NCBI GenBank assembly: GCA_023145435.1
Contig: JAGLDS010000018.1
Coordinates: 1-34,257 of the forward strand
Origin: Clostridiales bacterium
Lineage (GTDB): Bacteria > Bacillota > Clostridia > DUPQ01
Direction: 5' to 3'
Length of the DNA stretch: 34,257 nt
In this document: positions 1-7,969 of the stretch, piece after piece
How the letters are laid out: every line of letters starts with the position of its first letter
How positions within the stretch are numbered: position 1 is the first letter of the stretch
Notes under the pieces: generated by a model
The model's input: only the letters and a program-made list of their open reading frames with translations
The model's database searches: none
Told to the model about the DNA's origin: nothing
Position numbers and translations under genes: made by a program

Positions 1-32
1 TCTTATTTGCTAGTTTTTATTATGAATATTAG

Positions 33-61
33 TTGACGGCTTATCTTTAATATTATATAAT
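33..61 (+). promoter_or_regulatory. sigma-A promoter of rpsU
   Basis: TTGACG at 33-38 and a perfect TATAAT at 56-61 are separated by 17 bases. Transcription would start near 68, giving a leader of about 70 nt. The leader contains a small hairpin (ACCCT at 86-90, AGGGT at 94-98) and a run of seven G at 121-127 just before rpsU. Confidence 0.75.
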
Positions 62-137
62 GCAATCTGCAAATAATAGCAAATAACCCTTATAGGGTCC
101 CGATAAATGTATCAGCAGAAGGGGGGGACTATATACA

Positions 138-311
138 ATGGCAGAAATAAGAGTAAAAGAAAACGAAAGTTTAGAAAACGCACTTAAAAGATTTAAAAGA
201 CAATGCGCCAAAGCAGGTGTTCTTGCTGAGGTAAGAAAAAGAGAGCATTATGAAAAGCCCAGCGTAAAAAGAAAACGCAAATCAGAGGCGGCTAGAAAAA
301 GAAAAAAATAA
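138..311 (+). CDS. rpsU: 30S ribosomal protein S21
   Basis: A 57-residue, very basic protein starting [10 protein letters not shown] and ending in a Lys/Arg-rich tail (SEAARKRKK). Length, the [15 protein letters not shown] segment and the basic C-terminus match bacterial S21, a small-subunit protein near the anti-Shine-Dalgarno end of 16S rRNA. The start is preceded by a G-run (121-127) serving as ribosome binding site, 10 bases upstream. It is a single-gene unit with its own promoter (33-61) and terminator (322-353), convergent with purA. S21 genes are often autonomous in Clostridia. Identification is secure. Confidence 0.95.
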   Translation: MAEIRVKENESLENALKRFKRQCAKAGVLAEVRKREHYEKPSVKRKRKSEAARKRKK

Positions 312-321
312 GACTAAAAAC

Positions 322-353
322 AACCCAGAATCATAAAGATTCTGGGTTTTCTT
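322..353 (+). terminator. rho-independent terminator of rpsU
   Basis: A perfect 11-bp stem (322-332 with 338-348), loop ATAAA, followed by a T-rich tail (TTTTCTT). It lies 10 bases after the rpsU stop. It may also protect against read-through from purA, whose stop lies about 40 bases beyond it. Confidence 0.9.
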
Positions 354-392
354 AATATCTATGAAATTATAAATTACTAAATATTACTCATT

Positions 393-1658
393 TCACATTA
401 CTATTAATGCTTCTCTCTTAGGACCAACAGACACATAAGAAACTTTCACACCACATAATTGCTCAATCTTGATGATATAGTCACGTGCATTTTTGGGTAG
501 ATCACTAAATTTTCTAGCTTTTGTAATGTCTTCTTTCCATCCAGGTACAGTAATATATACTGGTTTAGCTTTATTTAATGTACAGTTAATAGGGAAGTGT
601 TTAGTTATTTCTCCATCAATATCATATCCTGTACATATCTTAAGTTCGCTTTGTCCACTTAATACATCAAGACATGTTACAGTCATTTCAGTAGCACCTT
701 GCAATCTACATCCATACTTGGTAGCAACTGCATCAAAATAACCAATTCTTCTTGGTCTACCAGTTTTAGCACCATACTCATGACCAATTTCACGAATTTC
801 ATGGGCAATATCACCAAATAGTTCAGTAGTAAAAGGACCTTCACCAACACAGGTGGAATATGCCTTAGTTATACCTACTATTTTTTCTATTGAATGAGGT
901 GGAATTGGTATTGAACTACATGCATGACCTGATAAAGTAGAAGATGATGTAGTATATGGATAAATACCATGAGTGATATCTCTAAGCGCTCCTAACTGAG
1001 CTTCAACAATAATATTTTTACCTGCATCTAATAATTCATCTACCATAGCTTTTGTGTTAACAATATATGGCTTAAGCTTTTTACCTGTTTCAATTAGATA
1101 GTTATATATTTCGTCTGCATTAATTGGATCTGCGTTATAGCCCCCTTCAATTAATAAGTTTGCATATTCAACAATATCATTAACATGTTCTTTTAAATAT
1201 TCAGGATAAAATAGTTCGCCAGCTTGAATACCTTTTTTTAAGTATTTATAACCATAAGTTGGAGCTATTCCACTCATAGTTGAACCATACTTTTTATCTT
1301 TCATTCGTTCTTCTTCTAATTTTTCTAATACTTTTGCATAAGGCATAATGAAAATTGCTCTATCTGAAATAAATATATTTTTTACTTTTAATCCATTTTT
1401 TTCAACATCTTCTAATTCATATAAAAATGAATCAGGAGCAACAACAGATCCACTAGCAATAATGTTAATAACATTTTTATAACATACACCAGATGGTAAG
1501 TTGTGAAAAGCGAATTTACCCATGTCATTTACAACTGTATGACCTGCATTATCTCCACCTTGATAGCGGATAACGCAATCTGACTGTTTCGCAAAATAGT
1601 CAACCATTCTTCCTTTTCCTTCGTCGCCCCAATTTAGACCTACGACAGATGTAACCAT
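393..1658 (-). CDS. purA: adenylosuccinate synthetase (clostridial-type variant)
   Basis: Converts IMP, aspartate and GTP to adenylosuccinate in AMP synthesis; cytoplasmic. At 421 residues it has the usual length. Visible motifs are the GTP-binding loop GDEGKG (11-16, with the catalytic Asp at 12), NAGHT (37-41, catalytic His), GAKTGRPRR (296-304) and SVGPKR (410-415). Other blocks differ from the E. coli-type enzyme: the IMP-binding segment reads EAQLGALRDITHG (219-231) followed by TTSSSTLSGHA, and STCVGEGPFTTEL replaces the usual STRVGxGPFPTEL. From memory this variant is common in Lachnospirales, so it is a lineage form rather than a damaged gene. AAGGAGG precedes the ATG at a good distance. 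It is divergent from the LysR gene, and the two promoters overlap. Confidence 0.93.
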   Translation of the reverse strand: MVTSVVGLNWGDEGKGRMVDYFAKQSDCVIRYQGGDNAGHTVVNDMGKFAFHNLPSGVCYKNVINIIASGSVVAPDSFLYELEDVEKNGLKVKNIFISDRAIFIMPYAKVLEKLEEERMKDKKYGSTMSGIAPTYGYKYLKKGIQAGELFYPEYLKEHVNDIVEYANLLIEGGYNADPINADEIYNYLIETGKKLKPYIVNTKAMVDELLDAGKNIIVEAQLGALRDITHGIYPYTTSSSTLSGHACSSIPIPPHSIEKIVGITKAYSTCVGEGPFTTELFGDIAHEIREIGHEYGAKTGRPRRIGYFDAVATKYGCRLQGATEMTVTCLDVLSGQSELKICTGYDIDGEITKHFPINCTLNKAKPVYITVPGWKEDITKARKFSDLPKNARDYIIKIEQLCGVKVSYVSVGPKREALIVM

Positions 1659-1671
1659 AGTAATATCCTCC

Positions 1672-1721
1672 TTGATATGTTTTTACCTTTATATTATAAT
1701 GCCAATGGTAATATAAATAAA
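1672..1721. promoter_or_regulatory. overlapping divergent promoters of lysR-type gene and purA, with candidate operator
   Basis: On the plus strand TTGATA (1672-1677), 17 bases, TATAAT (1695-1700) would drive the LysR gene. On the minus strand TATAAT (1698-1693) with a weak TTTATT at 1721-1716 would drive purA. The two -10 boxes share four base pairs, so both polymerases cannot bind together. An imperfect palindrome centred on 1705 (core CCAATGG, arms reaching 1694 and 1716) covers the shared region and is a plausible binding site for the LysR protein. Confidence 0.55.
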
Positions 1722-1758
1722 ATTAATATTACTAATAGAACATATAAGAAGGGCTAAT

Positions 1759-2652
1759 ATGAGCATAAACTTAGAATGGTATAAAGTTTTTTATCATGTG
1801 GTACAAACAGGGAGCTTTTCAAAAGCTGCTAAAACTTTATATGTGTCACAATCTGCTATTAGTCAAACAATAAAACAATTAGAACATGAATTAAATCAAC
1901 AATTGTTAATCAGGCTACCAAGAGGAATTAAGTTGAGTCCTAGTGGTGAAGTTTTGTTTTCTCATATTGAACCTGCTTTTAATTTAATTTTATCAGGTGA
2001 AAAACAATTATCACTTCTTTTGAATTTACAAAAAGGTTCAATAACTATTAGTGCTTCTGATACAATTTGTATGTACTATTTACCAACATATATTAAAAAA
2101 TTTATTAGTACTTATCCAAATATAAATATTAGCATTAGTAATAAAACAACAGATGAAACAATTGAATTATTAAAAAAAGGTATTGTAGAAATTGGTTTAA
2201 TTAATAGTAGAGATAAATTAGATTCTAAAATTAAATTGGTTAAAGAAGATCCTCTTGAAGAAGGTTTTTTTGTATCTAAACAATCAAGTATTAATTTACA
2301 AACAAATTACTCATTTACTGAAATTAGTAAATTACCCTTAATGTTGCTTGAAAAAGGGACAAGTACAAGAGATCATATTGATAAAGTGTTTGCAAATAGT
2401 GATATTGTTTTACAGCCAATAATGGAACTTGGATCTGTAGATTTATTAATTAGATATGCTATTTTACAAATGGGAGTTATTTGTGTTTCTAAAGAATTTG
2501 TAGAACAAAGTCCATATTATAATCAACTAGCTCAATTAAAGATTAAAAAGATTATTCCTAAAAGAGCAATTGGTATTGTTATAGCTAATAATGTACCTTT
2601 GTCTAAGGCATCAAAGGCTTTTCTTGAACTAATTGCAGATTATAAGGTATAA
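1759..2652 (+). CDS. LysR-family transcriptional regulator
   Basis: 297 residues, the normal LTTR length. The N-terminal winged helix-turn-helix (about 1-60) is clear: SFSKAAKTLYVSQSAISQTI, then LEHELNQQLLIRLPRGIKLSPSG. A periplasmic-binding-like effector domain follows (about 90-290). The ATG follows AGAAGGG. LTTRs usually regulate a divergent neighbour and themselves; here that neighbour is purA, which would be unusual because purA is more often under PurR or attenuation control. No effector can be inferred. It is followed after 24 bases by ysxC, without a visible terminator. Confidence 0.88.
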   Translation: MSINLEWYKVFYHVVQTGSFSKAAKTLYVSQSAISQTIKQLEHELNQQLLIRLPRGIKLSPSGEVLFSHIEPAFNLILSGEKQLSLLLNLQKGSITISASDTICMYYLPTYIKKFISTYPNINISISNKTTDETIELLKKGIVEIGLINSRDKLDSKIKLVKEDPLEEGFFVSKQSSINLQTNYSFTEISKLPLMLLEKGTSTRDHIDKVFANSDIVLQPIMELGSVDLLIRYAILQMGVICVSKEFVEQSPYYNQLAQLKIKKIIPKRAIGIVIANNVPLSKASKAFLELIADYKV

Positions 2653-2676
2653 TAAGAAAAAAATTAGGTGGGAAAA

Positions 2677-3276
2677 ATGAAGATTTATAAAGCAGAACAT
2701 GATATAACCGCTGTTAAAAAAGAACAGTACCCAGTAGACGTTAGACCAGAAATAGCATTTGTAGGTCGTTCTAACGTGGGAAAATCTTCCATGATTAATG
2801 CGATTTGTAATAGAAAAGGTATTGCGCGAGTGGGACAAACTCCTGGGAAAACACGAGTCATTAATTTTTATACAGTAAATGATGAAATATATTTAGTCGA
2901 TTTACCAGGATATGGTTATGCTAAAGCTTCTAGAAGTCTTCAAAGAGTGTGGAACAAATTTACTGATGATTACTTAAATAACAGAGAGCAGTTATGCTTA
3001 ATAGTTTCGCTAATTGACATTCGTCATACTCCAACTGAATCAGATATTAAAATGGTAAGATGGCTACAAGAGGGGGAGATTCCTTTTGCGATTTGCGCAG
3101 TAAAAAGTGATAAATTAAATCGCAAAAAACAATTTGAATCTGCACAAAATATTGTACAAACATTAAAGTTAGCTCCTGAAACTCCATTTGTAATTTTTTC
3201 AGCTCCTAAGAGACAGGGAATAGATGAGTTGTGGGAAGCTATTGAGTTTTATATTTCCGATCAAGAAATAGATTAA
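2677..3276 (+). CDS. ysxC: ribosome biogenesis GTP-binding protein YsxC/EngB
   Basis: An essential TRAFAC GTPase for late 50S assembly. The 199-residue protein has the P-loop GRSNVGKS (30-37), the switch I TPGKT (55-59), DLPGYG (75-80) and the guanine-specificity motif VKSD (142-145). The ATG at 2677 is chosen because AGGTGGG (2666-2672) sits just in front of it. An in-frame GTG at 2668 would lie inside that ribosome binding site and adds only three residues. In many Firmicutes ysxC follows lon or clpX; here it follows a LysR gene. Its 3' end overlaps the convergent EamA gene by 38 bases. Confidence 0.95.
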   Translation: MKIYKAEHDITAVKKEQYPVDVRPEIAFVGRSNVGKSSMINAICNRKGIARVGQTPGKTRVINFYTVNDEIYLVDLPGYGYAKASRSLQRVWNKFTDDYLNNREQLCLIVSLIDIRHTPTESDIKMVRWLQEGEIPFAICAVKSDKLNRKKQFESAQNIVQTLKLAPETPFVIFSAPKRQGIDELWEAIEFYISDQEID

Positions 3277-4081
3277 TAACAATGCCAGATAGAATGAAAA
3301 ATGATCCAATTAATGCAATAATAGTGGGTACTTCTCTTATGAAGAAAAATACCCATATGGGATTAAATAATGGTTCTAGCAAACCGATAAGTGAAACATC
3401 TAAAGGGGAAATAAATTTTAATGCCTTTATGTAGAATAAATACCCAACTGCAATTTGGATACTACCTAATAATATTAGACCAATAATATCAGTTGTTCGT
3501 AAATTTAAAGTTATCTGAATAATGTTCTTTGCAAATGGAATAGCTAAAAGAAAAGTGGCTAAGTTACATAAAGAGATTAAAGAAGCACCTTTTGTTCCGT
3601 GGTCTTTTGAACTAAAATAGGCTACACCTGCAAAAGCTATTGAACTTGACAGAGCAATTATGTTTCCAAGAGCATTTGAACCGGCTCTTCCTTCAAATAG
3701 AAAAAGAATTATTCCAATCACTACTAATAATATGGGAAAAACTTTTCTCTTATTTATTTGTTTTTTAATAAGAAAGTAAAATAAAAACAACCAGACTGGA
3801 GCAGTATATTGTAACATTATTGCATTAGCTGCCGTAGTTAGTTTTGTAGCTACTACAAAACTAATTAGAGTATATGAATAAGAGATAAGAAGAAAAAATA
3901 AATTTTTTGTCCATCTAATTTCTCTTAATCTTAGAAATGGCAAGAAAGTAAGAAAGGCAATAAGTGATCGAACCATGGCAATATAAAAGGCAGGTGCATC
4001 AACTAACTTTATAAAAACGCCACCGGTGGACCATATAATGGCAGCAACGACAGCGTAAAAAATTCCTTTATTTATTTTCAA
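3239..4081 (-). CDS. EamA/DMT-family transporter
   Basis: 280 residues with about ten hydrophobic helices arranged as two repeats, the pattern of the drug/metabolite transporter (EamA, RhaT-like) family of inner-membrane exporters. The N-terminus FYAVVAAIIWSTGGVFIKL is typical of the first helix of such proteins. The start is a TTG two bases after the ilvE stop, with AAAGG inside the end of ilvE as ribosome binding site, so translation is probably coupled to ilvE. The pairing suggests export of a branched-chain amino acid or its oxoacid, but this is inference from context; substrates in this family cannot be read from sequence. Confidence 0.85.
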   Translation of the reverse strand: MKINKGIFYAVVAAIIWSTGGVFIKLVDAPAFYIAMVRSLIAFLTFLPFLRLREIRWTKNLFFLLISYSYTLISFVVATKLTTAANAIMLQYTAPVWLFLFYFLIKKQINKRKVFPILLVVIGIILFLFEGRAGSNALGNIIALSSSIAFAGVAYFSSKDHGTKGASLISLCNLATFLLAIPFAKNIIQITLNLRTTDIIGLILLGSIQIAVGYLFYIKALKFISPLDVSLIGLLEPLFNPIWVFFFIREVPTIIALIGSFFILSGIVINLFLDRKYKTQ

Positions 4082-4082
4082 A

Positions 4083-5144
4083 TTAAACCTTTACACTCCA
4101 ACCAAATTTATCTTCAATAACACCAAACTGTAAATCTGTTAAATAATTATATAACATTAATGAAATTTCACCAGTTTTATTATTATTGATTGAATAAGTA
4201 ACATCTTTATATAATAATTCACCAACAGGAGAAATAGCAGCAGCTGTACCTGCTCCAAAACATTCTTCAAGTTGATTGTTTTTTGCAGCGTTAATAACTT
4301 CTTCAATGGATATCTTACGAACTTCAATTGGAATATTTTTTGATTTTAGGATATCAATAACTGATTTTCTAGTTATTCCATTTAGTATGCTACCACTTAG
4401 TTCAGGTGTTATTACGGTACCATTAATTTTAAAGAACACATTCATAGCACCTACTTCTTCAACATATTTTCTATTAACACCATCAAGCCATAATACTTGC
4501 AAACATCCTTTTTCTTCTGCTCGTTGCTGCGCATACATTGATGCTGCGTAATTACCCATTGTTTTAGCTGTTCCTGTACCACCTACAACTGCTCTAACAT
4601 ATTTATCTTCTACGAAAATTTTTACAGGATTAATTCCTGTGGAATAATAAGCACCAACTGGTGATAAGATAATCATAAATAGATAAGTTGCTGCAGGATG
4701 AACACCTAAGAAGGGATCTGTTGCAATAACAAAAGGTCTAATATATAGAGATGTTCCTTTTTTAGTAGGAATCCAATCGCTTTCCATATTTACTAATGTC
4801 TTAATTGCTTCCATAACCATGTCTTCTGGTAACTTAGGAATACACATTCGCTCACAAGATTGATTTAATCGTTTGACATTTTCATCAGGTCTAAATAGTA
4901 AGACTTCACCATCTTTGCCATGATAAGCTTTTAATCCTTCAAAAACCCCTTGTCCATAATGTAGAACACAAGTAGAAGGATCAAGTGGAATCGCGCCATA
5001 AGGGACGATTTTAGGATCATACCAGCCTTTTTCTTCACAGTAATCCATCATAAACATATGGTCTGTAAAATCTCTGCCAAATCGTAATTGACTGTTATCA
5101 GGTTTGTTTTTCAATTGTTTTGCTCTGGTTATTTTAATAGTCAT
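4083..5144 (-). CDS. ilvE: branched-chain amino acid aminotransferase
   Basis: A fold-type IV PLP enzyme exchanging amino groups between Leu/Ile/Val and 2-oxoglutarate. Its 353 residues match the long (about 350-residue) BCAT form. Family signatures are the N-terminal FGRDFTDHMFMMDY, LHYGQGVFEGLKAY, the PLP lysine in GTGTAKTMGNYAAS (Lys194), and VEEVGAMNVFF for cofactor contact. The ATG at 5144 has AAGGGAG eight bases upstream. An upstream in-frame GTG (5153) would add three residues but overlaps the leader close to the ribosome binding site. It is first in a two-gene minus-strand operon with the EamA exporter. Confidence 0.94.
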   Translation of the reverse strand: MTIKITRAKQLKNKPDNSQLRFGRDFTDHMFMMDYCEEKGWYDPKIVPYGAIPLDPSTCVLHYGQGVFEGLKAYHGKDGEVLLFRPDENVKRLNQSCERMCIPKLPEDMVMEAIKTLVNMESDWIPTKKGTSLYIRPFVIATDPFLGVHPAATYLFMIILSPVGAYYSTGINPVKIFVEDKYVRAVVGGTGTAKTMGNYAASMYAQQRAEEKGCLQVLWLDGVNRKYVEEVGAMNVFFKINGTVITPELSGSILNGITRKSVIDILKSKNIPIEVRKISIEEVINAAKNNQLEECFGAGTAAAISPVGELLYKDVTYSINNNKTGEISLMLYNYLTDLQFGVIEDKFGWSVKV

Positions 5145-5181
5145 TTTTAACACTCCCTTATAGTATTATCAAGTAAGATAT

Positions 5182-5210
5182 ATTATACTAAAATAGAAAG
5201 TTTTTTTCAA
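5182..5210 (-). promoter_or_regulatory. promoter of ilvE-EamA operon
   Basis: On the minus strand TTGAAA (5210-5205), 17 bases, then TATAAT (5187-5182), about 38 bases before the ilvE start. No leader peptide or T-box is present in the short leader. Confidence 0.75.
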
Positions 5211-5232
5211 AGAAATTTTAATTGAGGTGACA

Positions 5233-5736
5233 ATGAATTACTATATACCTGATTATATAACCAAAAACATATTTACACTTGACTATGAGAAATTAATAAA
5301 AAGTGGAATTAAAGGTATTTTAATTGATATTGATAATACTTTAGTACCTATGCATACAATTCATCCTACAAAGCAATCAATAGAATGGGTTAGTAGAATG
5401 CATAAACTAGGATTTAAGGTGTGTATTTTATCTAATGCTAAACATGAACGTGCAGACTTATTTAAAAGTGAATTAGGTGTAAAAGGAGTAGGTTTTGCTT
5501 TTAAGCCTAGTAAAAAAGGGTATGTAAAAGCTATGGAGTTAATACAACTACCAGTTACTGCTTGTGTAATGATAGGAGATCAGTTACTTACTGATATTAA
5601 AGGTGGTAATAAGATTAAAATGATGACTATTCTTTCAGAAGTCCTTGACAAAAAAGAACACTGGTTTGTCCGTTTAAAAAGAGTTATTGAAAAATTAGTA
5701 GTAGGTTCATCATTAGAAAAGGTAAAAAGAATATGA
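5233..5736 (+). CDS. YqeG-family HAD IIIA phosphatase
   Basis: A 167-residue HAD-superfamily phosphatase of the YqeG (phosphatidylglycerophosphatase-like) group. Motif I is LIDIDNTLVP (nucleophile and acid Asp32/Asp34), motif II is LSNA, the conserved Lys lies in KPSKKGY, and motif III is MIGDQLLTDIKGG. Related eukaryotic and cyanobacterial proteins hydrolyse phosphatidylglycerol phosphate; the bacterial YqeG substrate is not settled. GAGGTGA precedes the ATG very closely (about 3 bases). A GTG at 5227 lies within that ribosome binding site and is less likely. It starts a compact operon and its stop overlaps the next start (ATGA). Confidence 0.88.
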   Translation: MNYYIPDYITKNIFTLDYEKLIKSGIKGILIDIDNTLVPMHTIHPTKQSIEWVSRMHKLGFKVCILSNAKHERADLFKSELGVKGVGFAFKPSKKGYVKAMELIQLPVTACVMIGDQLLTDIKGGNKIKMMTILSEVLDKKEHWFVRLKRVIEKLVVGSSLEKVKRI

Positions 5737-6575
5737 TTAAATTTGGATCAGGTGGAAATCCTAAAGCATTTTATGACCAAGGTTATAAGTCGACATTTGA
5801 AATAATGAAATGGCTTGAAGATAAAGGTTTATCAGCTTATGAATATCAATGTGGCAGAGGTGTTCTTATTAAAGAAGATACAGCTAGAAAAATTGGAGAA
5901 CATGCAAAAGAGCATAATATTGTGTTATCATTACATGCGCCATACTTTATAAATTTAGCAGGTAAGGATGCAGAAAAATTAGTAAAAAGTAAAATACACA
6001 TTGAAAAAAGCATACAAGCTGCAAAATGGATGGGAGCAACAAGAGTTGTTATACACCCTGGATCGCTAATGAAAGATACAAGAGAAAATGCCATGGCACG
6101 AGCTTTGGTTGTTTTTAAAGAAGTATGTGATGTAACTGATGATGAAGTGACATTATGTCCTGAGTTAATGGGAAAACATGGACAAATTGGTAACTTAGAA
6201 GAAATTATACAACTATCTAATGTGGACGAGAGAGTCATTCCAACTATTGATTTTGGTCATCTAAATGCTAGACGACTAGGTACACTTAAGACTAGCGATG
6301 ATTTTGATGAAGTAATAAGTGAATTAATAAATGGGATTGGATTAGAGAGAACAAGAAAAATACATGTTCACTTTAGTCGTATTGAATTTACTGGAAAAGG
6401 GGAAAAACGACACTGGACCTTTGAAGATGTACAGTTTGGCCCTGATTTTACTCAATTGGTTCCAATATTACACAAATACAATATGGAACCAACTATAATA
6501 TGTGAGTCTGATGGAACCATGGCAAAGGATGCTTTAATAATGAAGGAGTTATACAATGAAGGTAATGGTCATTAA
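5733..6575 (+). CDS. endonuclease IV-like TIM-barrel protein
   Basis: A 280-residue AP-endonuclease-2 / xylose-isomerase-like TIM barrel. By eye most metal ligands of E. coli endonuclease IV have counterparts: His68 (LHAPYF), His108 (IHPGS), Glu144 (CPELMGK), Asp173 and His176 (TIDFGHLNA), His211 or His213 (HVHFSR), His227 (KRHW) and Glu258 (CESDGT). The Asp that precedes the RH pair in true Nfo (DRH) is Lys here (KRH), so the third metal site may be altered. It could be a diverged AP endonuclease, or a sugar isomerase/epimerase of the same fold. It overlaps yqeG by 4 bases and aroQ by 20. Confidence 0.8.
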   Translation: MIKFGSGGNPKAFYDQGYKSTFEIMKWLEDKGLSAYEYQCGRGVLIKEDTARKIGEHAKEHNIVLSLHAPYFINLAGKDAEKLVKSKIHIEKSIQAAKWMGATRVVIHPGSLMKDTRENAMARALVVFKEVCDVTDDEVTLCPELMGKHGQIGNLEEIIQLSNVDERVIPTIDFGHLNARRLGTLKTSDDFDEVISELINGIGLERTRKIHVHFSRIEFTGKGEKRHWTFEDVQFGPDFTQLVPILHKYNMEPTIICESDGTMAKDALIMKELYNEGNGH

Positions 6576-6981
6576 TGGCCCCAATTTAAATAAGTTGGGA
6601 AAGCGAGATGAAAAGCATTATGGTAAAGGAACTTATGACGAATTAAAGAATTTAATTGTTGATTCTTTTATTATGTCTGGTCATACAGTGTTAATTAACC
6701 AAAGTAACAGTGAGGGTAAAATTATTGACTTTATACAAGATGCAGATGAGACTTGTAAAGGTATTGTAATTAACCCAGGTGCTTATTCACATTATAGTTA
6801 TGCGATTATGGATGCAATTAATGATTGTGAAATACCCGTTATCGAAGTTCATATATCAGATGTGACTAATAGAGATGATTTTAGAAAACAGTTGATTACA
6901 GGACAAGTTTGTGACAAAATCATATCCGGAAAAGGTTTTAATGGTTATATTGAAGCTATTAGTGAAATTCTAGGAGATTAA
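6556..6981 (+). CDS. aroQ: type II 3-dehydroquinate dehydratase
   Basis: Third step of the shikimate pathway (3-dehydroquinate to 3-dehydroshikimate), acting as a dodecamer in the cytoplasm. The 141 residues and the motifs fit: NGPNLNKLG, Arg17 and Tyr22 of the lid (RDEKHYG), NQSNSEGKIIDFI, INPGAYSHYS (Asn73, His79) and EVHISD (His99). The sequence is divergent (RDEKHYG for the usual REPxxYG; DVTNRDDFRKQ for NxxxREEFRxxS), but catalytic residues appear kept. AAGGAG precedes the ATG. It lies inside the end of the previous gene by 20 bases, implying coupling. In related clostridia aroQ also sits near the Xaa-Pro peptidase and efp. Confidence 0.9.
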   Translation: MKVMVINGPNLNKLGKRDEKHYGKGTYDELKNLIVDSFIMSGHTVLINQSNSEGKIIDFIQDADETCKGIVINPGAYSHYSYAIMDAINDCEIPVIEVHISDVTNRDDFRKQLITGQVCDKIISGKGFNGYIEAISEILGD

Positions 6982-6982
6982 C

Positions 6983-7969
6983 ATGATAATTAATGCATTT
7001 GATAAAAGAGTACGTCTTACTGGAAATGTGGGGAAAAATGTATTTAAGCGATTACCAGATGAAGTAACAACGAAGTTACCACATTTATTTGATGTAGCAA
7101 ATAATACAGCTGGTATTAGATTATCCTTTTATACAGATGCTACTGCTTTTACTATTAAAGCGATTATGGGAAATATAACATTTTACAAACATATTTGCGC
7201 TATTGTTTATAAGGGCTTTGATGTATTTATAAATAAGGAATTATATGGATGTGAAGCTTTAGAAGAAGGAGAAGAAAATTTAACATATGAAGTTTCTTTA
7301 CCTTTATCTAATGAATTAAAATTAATAGATATATATTTTCCACTTTATGGAGATGTTAAAGAATTTAAAATTATTATTGATGATTTAGCTCATGTTAGCC
7401 CAAATAAAGTAAGTCGATATGATAAACCAATTGTTTTTTATGGTTCTTCAATAACACAAGGAGCGTGTGCTTCTAGAAATTCACTAAGTTATACTAATAT
7501 GTTGTCTATGATGTTAGATACTACTATATATAATTTAGGATTTTCAGGAAAGGCTAAAGGAGAACGTGAAATAGCTGAATATATTGCAACACTAGATATG
7601 GCAGCATTTATTCTAGATTATGATCACAATACTCCAAGTGTAGAGCAGTTAGCAATGACTCATGAACCATTTTTAAAGAGAATCCGTGAAAAACAACCTA
7701 ATTTACCGATTATTTTAGCAAGCAGAAGTGACATAGATGATGATTTGATAGATAGTGATAATAGACGTCGTATAATTATGCAGACTTATGTAGAAGCACT
7801 TAATCAAGGTGATAAAAATATTTATTTTGTAGATGGTAAAGAAATGTTTAAAGATTACAATAGAGATATGTGCACAGTGGACAACACTCATCCAAATACA
7901 CTAGGGTTTTATAGGATGGCAATCACTTTTAAAAAAACAATACTACAAGCATTGGAGGACAAACAATGA
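6983..7969 (+). CDS. SGNH/GDSL-family hydrolase
   Basis: 328 residues: an N-terminal beta-rich domain (about 1-140, resembling the GxDLY/SGNH_N type) followed by an SGNH esterase domain. The nucleophile block is FYGSSITQG (Ser156), block II is NLGFSGKA (184-191), and the catalytic pair is Asp300/His303 in VDNTHPNTLGF. Block III, usually GxND, reads LDYDHN (211-216) as in the Lipase_GDSL_3 subgroup. Probably removes acyl groups from a carbohydrate or similar small ester. No signal peptide is visible, so it is likely cytoplasmic. TAGGAGA precedes the ATG, and the stop overlaps the next start (ATGA). Confidence 0.85.
   Translation: MIINAFDKRVRLTGNVGKNVFKRLPDEVTTKLPHLFDVANNTAGIRLSFYTDATAFTIKAIMGNITFYKHICAIVYKGFDVFINKELYGCEALEEGEENLTYEVSLPLSNELKLIDIYFPLYGDVKEFKIIIDDLAHVSPNKVSRYDKPIVFYGSSITQGACASRNSLSYTNMLSMMLDTTIYNLGFSGKAKGEREIAEYIATLDMAAFILDYDHNTPSVEQLAMTHEPFLKRIREKQPNLPIILASRSDIDDDLIDSDNRRRIIMQTYVEALNQGDKNIYFVDGKEMFKDYNRDMCTVDNTHPNTLGFYRMAITFKKTILQALEDKQ

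Noticed and set aside
4276-4551. Plus-strand reading frame inside ilvE, and similar frames opposite other genes
   Set aside because: Shadow frames antisense to well-supported enzymes, with no ribosome binding site or recognisable domain.
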